NCBI GenBank assembly: GCA_963772975.1
Contig: CAVYZH010000010.1
Coordinates: 372,001 to 436,000, forward strand
Direction: 5' to 3'
From: AC-32 sp963772975
Lineage (GTDB): Bacteria > Actinomycetota > Thermoleophilia > Gaiellales > Gaiellaceae
DNA length: 64,000 nucleotides
The translations under genes were made by a program, and so were the position numbers. Below, one piece after another: positions 59,168 to 64,000 of this stretch. The notes under the pieces were generated by a model, which saw nothing but the letters and a program-made list of their open reading frames with translations, was not told the origin of the DNA and searched no databases. Every line of letters begins with the position of its first letter. Position 1 is the stretch's first letter.

Positions 59168-60571
59168 TTACGCGGCTTCCGGCTCAGCCTCGACTACGAA
59201 TGGCTCGTCCACGACCGGGTCGCCCGGCTCGGCCATGCCTGCGTGCTGACGATGCTGTAACGACTGATTCCACCCACCGGGCACCGGGATGTAGAACTCG
59301 GGGTAGCCCCACATGCCGTGCTCGCTCACGTCCAGGCCGGCGGTCTCGGTCTCTTCCTCGACGCGGATCCCCCACAGGCGCTTCAGCGTCCAGAGACAGC
59401 CGAACGAGGCGCTGAAGGTGAACGCGCCGACCGCGGCCAGGCCGAGCAGCTGCACCCACACCTGGTGCAGCGAGCCGGTGTAGACGAAGCCGCCGGTGCC
59501 GGTGTTCAGGGTCGCCGCGAGCGCGGGCACCGCGAACAGACCGGTGGCCACGGTGCCCCAGACGCCCGAGATACCGTGGACGGCGACCGCGCCGATCGGG
59601 TCGTCGATCCCGATCCGCTCGACCCAGAGCACGCCGACGACCGCGATCACGCCCGAGACGAGGCCGATCACGACCGCGGCCCACGGTGCGACAAAGCCGC
59701 TCGCGGCGGTGACCGCCACGAGCGCCGCGAGCACGCCGTTCAGCATCATCGAGATGTCGGGCTTGCGCAGCACGAGCCAGGCGGTGAGCGCGCCACTGAC
59801 GCCGCCGGCCGCGGCAGCGAGGTTCGTCGTCACGGCGACATAGGCGAAGAAGCCAACCCGGTCGCCGGTGACGACGCCGAGCGTCGAGCCCGGGTTGAAG
59901 CCGAACCAGCCGAACCAGAGGATGATCGTCCCGAGCACGGCGTAGGGGATGTTGTGTCCCGGGATCGCGTTCCCGCGCCCGCCCTCGAACTTGCCGATCC
60001 GCGGGCCGAGCAGCAGCGCTCCGGCTAACGCAGCCAGCGCGCCCTGGTAGTGGACGACCGTCGAGCCGGCGAAGTCCTGCATGCCGAGCCCGAACAGCCA
60101 GCCGCCGCCCCAGACCCAGTGCGACGTGACCGAGTAGATCAGCGTGAAGGCCGCGCCGAAGACGAAGTAGACCCAGAGCTTGGCGCGCTCGGCCATCGCG
60201 CCCCAGACGATCGCCAGCGAGACGCCGGCGAAGACGACCTCGAACAGGTAGCCGGCCGCGCCCGGGACGGTCGTGAAGAACGAGTACGGCGCCTGGCCGA
60301 TCGCGAGCAGCGAGTCGACCGATGGCGCAAAGCCGCTCGTGCCGACCAGGCGGTTGCCGTCACCGAAGGCGATCCCGAAGCCGACCGCCCAGTAGACGAG
60401 CGAGCAGACGGCGAAGATCAGCACGTTCTTGCCGGCGATATGGCCTGCGTTCTTCATCCGCGTCAGGCCGGCCTCGAGGAAGGCGAAGCCGGCCTGCATG
60501 AACATCACGAGCACCGCCGCGACGACCACCCAGATCGTGTTCGCCGCGATCAGCAGGTCGGCGTTGCTCAT
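59168..60571 (-). CDS. amt: Ammonium transporter
   Basis: 467 aa, 11 helices. It has the conserved GAMAERAKLWVYF, DFAGSTVVHYQGA with the first pore His, AVHGISGVWGT with the second, and the cytosolic C-terminal EHGMWGYPEFY seen in regulated Amt proteins; an extra acidic/Pro tail of about 25 residues follows. ATG overlaps the glnK stop as ATGA, so transporter and PII regulator are coupled. Confidence 0.95.
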   Translation of the reverse strand: MSNADLLIAANTIWVVVAAVLVMFMQAGFAFLEAGLTRMKNAGHIAGKNVLIFAVCSLVYWAVGFGIAFGDGNRLVGTSGFAPSVDSLLAIGQAPYSFFTTVPGAAGYLFEVVFAGVSLAIVWGAMAERAKLWVYFVFGAAFTLIYSVTSHWVWGGGWLFGLGMQDFAGSTVVHYQGALAALAGALLLGPRIGKFEGGRGNAIPGHNIPYAVLGTIILWFGWFGFNPGSTLGVVTGDRVGFFAYVAVTTNLAAAAGGVSGALTAWLVLRKPDISMMLNGVLAALVAVTAASGFVAPWAAVVIGLVSGVIAVVGVLWVERIGIDDPIGAVAVHGISGVWGTVATGLFAVPALAATLNTGTGGFVYTGSLHQVWVQLLGLAAVGAFTFSASFGCLWTLKRLWGIRVEEETETAGLDVSEHGMWGYPEFYIPVPGGWNQSLQHRQHAGMAEPGDPVVDEPFVVEAEPEAA

Positions 60572-60912
60572 GCTGCCTCCTCAAGCGAGCGGCCGGTGCG
60601 GTGGTGGGTGACGTGGGCGACAGGCGTGGTCCAGACCAGCCCGTCGCCGCTCTCGTTGCCGCTGCGCGCGGCGTCGGCAACGCTCGCGGCCACCGCGGCC
60701 GCGAGCTCGTCGGCGACGACGAACGTGAGCAGCGCCTTCGGCAGGAAGCGCGACTCGAACACGCGGCCGCGGTACTCGTGCGTGATCCCCCGCTCGCGGC
60801 CGTGACCGACCGCCTCGACGACCGTCACGCCGACGTGGCCGGTCTGCTCCTCGACCGCGTCGATCACGATTTCGACCCGCTCCCGCAGGACGACTGCCTC
60901 CACCTTCGTCAT
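60568..60912 (-). CDS. glnK: PII nitrogen regulatory protein (GlnK-like)
   Basis: 114 aa trimeric PII protein. T-loop region reads GRERGITHEYRGRVFESRFLPK with the Tyr that is uridylylated or adenylylated in relatives; the B-loop and C-terminal region (SGNESGDGLVWTTPV) are somewhat divergent. It would sense 2-oxoglutarate/ATP/ADP and block Amt. ATG is preceded by the 3' end of the GNAT gene, which overlaps it by 4 bases after frame correction. Confidence 0.85.
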   Translation of the reverse strand: MTKVEAVVLRERVEIVIDAVEEQTGHVGVTVVEAVGHGRERGITHEYRGRVFESRFLPKALLTFVVADELAAAVAASVADAARSGNESGDGLVWTTPVAHVTHHRTGRSLEEAA

Positions 60913-61393
60913 GTCACCACCTCGCTTCGTCGCTCCAGCAGGACCACGTCGCGCCAGACGCCGTGGAGCCGGCCGATCCGTTCCTGCGTGCCGAGCACCC
61001 GGAAGCCGAAGCGCCGCAGGAGCCCGAGGCTCGGCGCGTTCTCGGGGAAGACGCCGGTCTGCAGCGTCCAGATCCCGCCCGCTCCGAGCTCTCGATCGCG
61101 GCGGCGAGCAGCTCACTGCCGACGCCCTGGCCACGCGCTTCCATGGCGACGTAGGCGCTGATCTCGGCGACGCCGCCGTAGCAGGAGCGCGAGGAGACCG
61201 GCGCAAGTGCGCCCCAGCCGGCGACGCGCCCCTCACGTTCGGCGACGAAACGATGCTCGGGCAGGTGCGCCGCGTCCCAAGCTTCCCACGAAGGCACCTC
61301 GGTCTCGAAGGTCGCGTTCCCAGTCTGGATCCCCTCCTCGTAGATCCGCGCGACCTCCGGCCAGTCGCCCGGTCGGAGGTCGCGCACCTTCAC
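60909..61393 (-). pseudogene. GNAT family N-acetyltransferase, single-base frameshift
   Basis: About 161 aa when corrected. The N-terminal KVRDLRPGDWPEVARIYEEGIQTGNATFETE and the acetyl-CoA motif ARGQGVGSELL match the phosphinothricin/methionine-sulfone acetyltransferase group. One base is missing near 61073-61080; restoring it gives IWTLQTGVFPENAPSLGLL and an end that overlaps glnK as ATGA. GTG start lies 2 bases after the glnII stop. Placement in a nitrogen operon fits acetylation of a glutamate- or methionine-sulfoximine-like compound that would poison the synthetase. Confidence 0.78.
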
Positions 61394-61395
61394 AC

Positions 61396-62439
61396 CTACG
61401 CTGCGAACGCGTCCTCGATCAGGGACTGCGCGGTGACCGACTCGATCGTCTGCAGGATCCGGCCTGTGATGCGGTACGGGTCCGCCAGCGAGTTCGGCCG
61501 GCGATCCTCGAGATAGCCGCGGTGGCCGCTGTTGACGAAGCTGTGCGGGATCCGGACCGACGCGCCGCGATCGGCGACGCCGTAGGTGAACTCGTCGATC
61601 GCCGCGGTCTCGTGCAGGCCGGTCAGGCGCAGGTCGTTCTCGGGGCCGTAGCACGCGATGTGCTCCTCGCGCGCCTCCGAGAACGCGCTCATCAGCGCCG
61701 TGAAGTACTCCTCGCCTCCGGCTTCACGCATCTGCCTCGTCGAGAAGTTCGTGTGCAGGCCGGAGCCGTTCCAGTCGACGTCGGCGCCGAGCGGCTTCGG
61801 ATGGAAGTTGAGATCGACGCCGTAGCGCTCGCAGAGACGAAGCATCAGGTAGCGCGCGATCCAGAGCTCGTCGGCGGCGCGCTTGGCGCCCTTGCCGAAG
61901 ATCTGGAACTCCCACTGTCCCTTCGCGACCTCGGCGTTGACGCCCTCGATCCCGATGCCGGCCTCGATGCAGAGGTCGATGTGCTCGTCGACGATCTGGC
62001 GCGCGATGTCGCCGACGTTCTTATAGCCGACGCCGGTGTAGTACTCGCCCTGCGGGGCGGGGAAGCCCTCCTTCGGGAACCCGAGCGGCGAGCCGTTCTG
62101 GTAGAGGAAGTACTCCTGCTCGAAGCCGAACCAGGCATCGGGGTCGTCGCTGATCGCGGCGCGGCTGTTCGACGGATGCGCCGTCCCGTCGGGCAGGAGC
62201 ACCTCGCACATCACGAGATAGGCCTGGTTGCGCGCGGGATCGGGGAAGAGCGCGACCGGCTGCAGGAAGCAGTCCGAGCTTGAACCGTCTGCCTGGCGAG
62301 TAGAGCTGCCGTCGAAGTTCCAGAGCGGCAGCTGCTCGACCGTCGGCTCCGAATCGAAGTCTACGATCTTCGTCTTGCTGCGTAGGTTCGCGACGGGCTC
62401 GTAGCCGTCGAGCCAGATGTACTCGAGCTTGAACTTCAT
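61396..62439 (-). CDS. glnII: Glutamine synthetase type II (eukaryote-like GSII)
   Basis: 347 aa decameric enzyme joining ammonia to glutamate. KLEYIWLDGYEP, LPLWNFDGSSTRQADG, the metal-binding QEYFLYQ, GQWEFQIF, DVDWNGSGLHTNFSTRQM and GHRGYLEDRRPNS are GSII type; the Tyr adenylylation segment of GSI is absent, so control must be by transcription or effectors. AGGAGGG is a strong ribosome-binding site. A terminator-like structure sits in its leader. First gene of glnII-GNAT-glnK-amt. Confidence 0.95.
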   Translation of the reverse strand: MKFKLEYIWLDGYEPVANLRSKTKIVDFDSEPTVEQLPLWNFDGSSTRQADGSSSDCFLQPVALFPDPARNQAYLVMCEVLLPDGTAHPSNSRAAISDDPDAWFGFEQEYFLYQNGSPLGFPKEGFPAPQGEYYTGVGYKNVGDIARQIVDEHIDLCIEAGIGIEGVNAEVAKGQWEFQIFGKGAKRAADELWIARYLMLRLCERYGVDLNFHPKPLGADVDWNGSGLHTNFSTRQMREAGGEEYFTALMSAFSEAREEHIACYGPENDLRLTGLHETAAIDEFTYGVADRGASVRIPHSFVNSGHRGYLEDRRPNSLADPYRITGRILQTIESVTAQSLIEDAFAA

Positions 62440-62466
62440 CTTGCTCCCTCCTGGTTTCGGACCAAC

Positions 62467-62500
62467 AAAAAAGGGCCCACGACGCGTAGTCGTGAGGCCC
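62467..62500 (-). promoter_or_regulatory. Terminator-like hairpin in the glnII leader (attenuator candidate)
   Basis: On the minus strand GGGCC-T-CACGAC pairs with GTCGTG-GGCCC across TACGC (11 bp, one bulged T), followed by TTTTTT, only 27 bases before the glnII ATG. The strand 62494-62498 can pair instead with 62505-62509 (GAGGC/GCCTC), breaking the terminator, the logic of an attenuator. The remaining leader to 62567 has a CCGCC-TTC-GGCGG hairpin. It could instead be the terminator of the upstream protease gene. Confidence 0.6.
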
Positions 62501-62567
62501 CAATGCCTCCGCGCCCGCCTTCGGCGGCGAACGCTGGACGCAACCTAGCGAAAGACGCGGACGGCGT

Positions 62568-63371
62568 CTAGCAGGCCCGCAGCTTTGCGCAGGCGAGCCG
62601 GATGGGCACTGCAAAGTTGATGTTCTCACCGCCGCCTGCGACGAGCACGCCCACGACGTTGCCGTTCCGGTCGAGCGCCGGTCCCCCGGAGTTGCCGGGG
62701 TTGGCTGCGGCGTCGGTCTGGATCGCGCGGGTTGTGACACGGCTGACGATCCCCGTCGTGACCGTCCCGTAGAGCCCGTACGGGCTGCCGAGGAGCAGCA
62801 GCTGGTCGCCGGCTCGTGGCGGCGTGGTGCGCGGCGTCTGCCAGAGCGGTCGCGCACCGGCCGGCTTCGCGCTGATCCTGATCACCGCCAGGTCGTGCTT
62901 CGGGTCGACCGCGGTCAGCTCGCCGCTCCACGAGCCGCCCTTGCGCTCGACAGTGATGTCGCCGGTCAGCTGCCCGTCGACGACGTGGTTCGCCGTCAGC
63001 AGGTAGCTCGCCTCGCCGTCGCTCCAGGCGATGAACCCGCTCCCCAGCCCCCAGTCGGTCTCGACGGTGAAGACGCTCTTCAGGACGCGCGAGGCCAGCG
63101 GGGCGATCCCGCGATCCCGTCGTTGCAAGGTCTTCTCGGCCGTACCGAGCCTGCCGGCGATCGCGGCGCCGCGCGACTGCAGCAGCGTGACCTGTTTCTG
63201 CAGGTGCCCGATCTCGGCCCTGCGTGCCGATCGCTCGGTGTCCAGCACGCGAGACTGGCGGTAGAGCACGAACGTCGAGGCGCCGAGGGCGCCCACCGCG
63301 AGGACGACCGCGATCGCGGCGAGGGGCAAGCGGCGGGAGGGACCGGCGTCCCAGCTCTCGTCGTAGGTCAT
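62568..63371 (-). CDS. Membrane-anchored trypsin-like (S1C/HtrA-type) serine protease
   Basis: 267 aa: N-terminal helix (LPLAAIAVVLAVGALGASTFVLY), a coiled coil (about 45-85) and a chymotrypsin-fold domain with His in LTANHVVDG, Asp in DPKHDLAVI and Ser in ANPGNSGGP. There is no PDZ domain, so it is a short relative of HtrA/DegP. Ends LACAKLRAC; the two Cys may pair. Divergent from the ABC gene across a 180-base gap (63372-63551) in which I see no gene. Confidence 0.88.
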   Translation of the reverse strand: MTYDESWDAGPSRRLPLAAIAVVLAVGALGASTFVLYRQSRVLDTERSARRAEIGHLQKQVTLLQSRGAAIAGRLGTAEKTLQRRDRGIAPLASRVLKSVFTVETDWGLGSGFIAWSDGEASYLLTANHVVDGQLTGDITVERKGGSWSGELTAVDPKHDLAVIRISAKPAGARPLWQTPRTTPPRAGDQLLLLGSPYGLYGTVTTGIVSRVTTRAIQTDAAANPGNSGGPALDRNGNVVGVLVAGGGENINFAVPIRLACAKLRAC

Positions 63372-63551
63372 GGCGGCTCTTTTGCTCTATCGGCAGGCGG
63401 CGCGCCCGTTTGTAGCCCGCCGCTTGCCCTCGTCCGTGGCCGCAGGTACCCTCGGCGGGCGATGTTGCTCCTCGGCTGACTCCGGTTTCCGCGCGCACCG
63501 CCTGCTTTCGGCGAGTGCGCACTGTCCGCGTCCCGTCGAGTTGGAGCAACC

Positions 63552-64000
63552 ATGAAAGCCCTAGAAGTCCACAACCTGCGCAAGGAGTTCACCCGCCGCG
63601 ACGGCCGCGGCAAGCGCCGCGTGGCCGCGCTCAGGGGCGTCGACTTCGTGATCGAGCGCGGCGAATGCGTCGCCATCCTCGGCCCGAACGGCTCGGGCAA
63701 GTCGACGCTCGTCCGGTTGCTCTCGACGCTGCTGCTCCCGGACGGCGGCACGGCGACGGTCTTCGGCCGCGATGCGTTCAAGGACACCCGCGCCGTGCGG
63801 CGGATGGTCAACCGCGTCTCGGTCGAGGCGAGCTTCTTCAAGAAGATGAGCGCGGTCGAGAACCTGAGCTACGCCGCGCGCTTCTATGGCCTGCGTCCGC
63901 ATGAGACCAAGGACAAGATCCCCGAGATCCTGACCCGCGTCGGCTTCCCGGCCGACCGCCGCGACGAGCCGATGGAGAACCTCTCGCGCGGGATGCAGCA
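63552..64000 (+). CDS. ABC transporter ATP-binding protein (3' part outside window)
   Basis: First 149 codons of an ATPase: A-loop region TRRDGRGKRRVAALRGVDF, Walker A GPNGSGKST, Q-loop area VSVEASFFKKMSAVENLSYAARFYGL and the start of the signature LSRGMQQ at the window edge. The VxxxxFFxxxSxxENL pattern is typical of ABC-2 type exporters (drug, lipid or polysaccharide). GGAG lies 5 bases before the ATG. Permease presumably follows beyond the edge. Confidence 0.9.
   Translation, partial: MKALEVHNLRKEFTRRDGRGKRRVAALRGVDFVIERGECVAILGPNGSGKSTLVRLLSTLLLPDGGTATVFGRDAFKDTRAVRRMVNRVSVEASFFKKMSAVENLSYAARFYGLRPHETKDKIPEILTRVGFPADRRDEPMENLSRGMQ

Noticed and set aside
62440..62567. Glutamine riboswitch
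   Set aside because: Some G/C similarity to the 5' part, but the GAACG closing strand and the conserved core are missing.

Overview
The window is a 64 kb piece of a G+C-rich (roughly two-thirds G+C) bacterial chromosome. Gene content points to an actinobacterium, probably of the Thermoleophilia (Gaiellales/Solirubrobacterales) type. Support comes from the fhaA-fhaB-pstP-rodA-pbpA-pknB cell-wall/signalling operon, a SufU-based Suf system, a DUF6458 protein, an M. tuberculosis-like dCTP deaminase, a GSII glutamine synthetase and many GTG/TTG starts with 4-base gene overlaps. No plasmid, phage, insertion sequence or CRISPR signature was seen; this looks like core chromosome.

Layout. 1-2729: hsp20 and lon (lon is cut by the left edge). 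2806-5972: the four dTDP-L-rhamnose genes, rmlA-rmlC-rmlD facing rmlB. 6114-9157: a SpoIID-like protein coupled to a subtilase. 9146-13171: a nucleotide-sugar pathway (UDP-GlcNAc 2-epimerase, UDP-sugar dehydrogenase, Gfo/Idh oxidoreductase, hexapeptide acetyltransferase), then tRNA-Lys(CTT), a histidine kinase and a DUF6458 protein. 14515-20324: caa3-type, A2-subfamily cytochrome oxidase genes interleaved with universal-stress-like proteins, facing a dihaem cytochrome c. 20324-23587: STAS, TPR protein, adenosine deaminase, tatC, tatA. 23772-28235 and 34342-37475: the suf genes in two halves, with VOC proteins inside the first half and a 6 kb opposite-strand block between the halves. 37483-37712: a strongly structured RNA gene candidate ending in an intrinsic terminator. 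37881-43923: NDUFA9-like protein, dCTP deaminase, DUF4015 protein, class-III aminotransferase and a receptor-type kinase. 44037-53816: ddl, pknB, pbpA, rodA, pstP, fhaB, fhaA and a polytopic kinase. 53909-64000: membrane proteins, HNH nuclease, SIMPL protein, rhodanese, BBE-like flavoprotein, the amt-glnK-GNAT-glnII nitrogen operon, an HtrA-like protease and a partial ABC ATPase.

Genes within operons are packed very tightly (ATGA, GTGA, TTGA and even CTGA overlaps), so translational coupling appears to be the rule. The first genes of transcription units commonly have a TAnnnT hexamer 6-10 bases before the start codon, which suggests widespread leaderless transcription. Five genes carry single-base frameshifts, mostly in short G/C runs, with otherwise intact coding; sequencing or assembly error is the simplest explanation.

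The observations most worth following are: the structured RNA at 37483-37712; a two-copy structured element placed directly before the start codons at 19089 and 21553; a terminator/antiterminator-like leader before glnII; a cytochrome c fused to a domain with 18 cysteines; the NETV-type universal-stress domains built into the oxidase operon; and the VOC genes embedded between sufB and sufD. All calls come from reading the sequence and from family knowledge; no database search was run.
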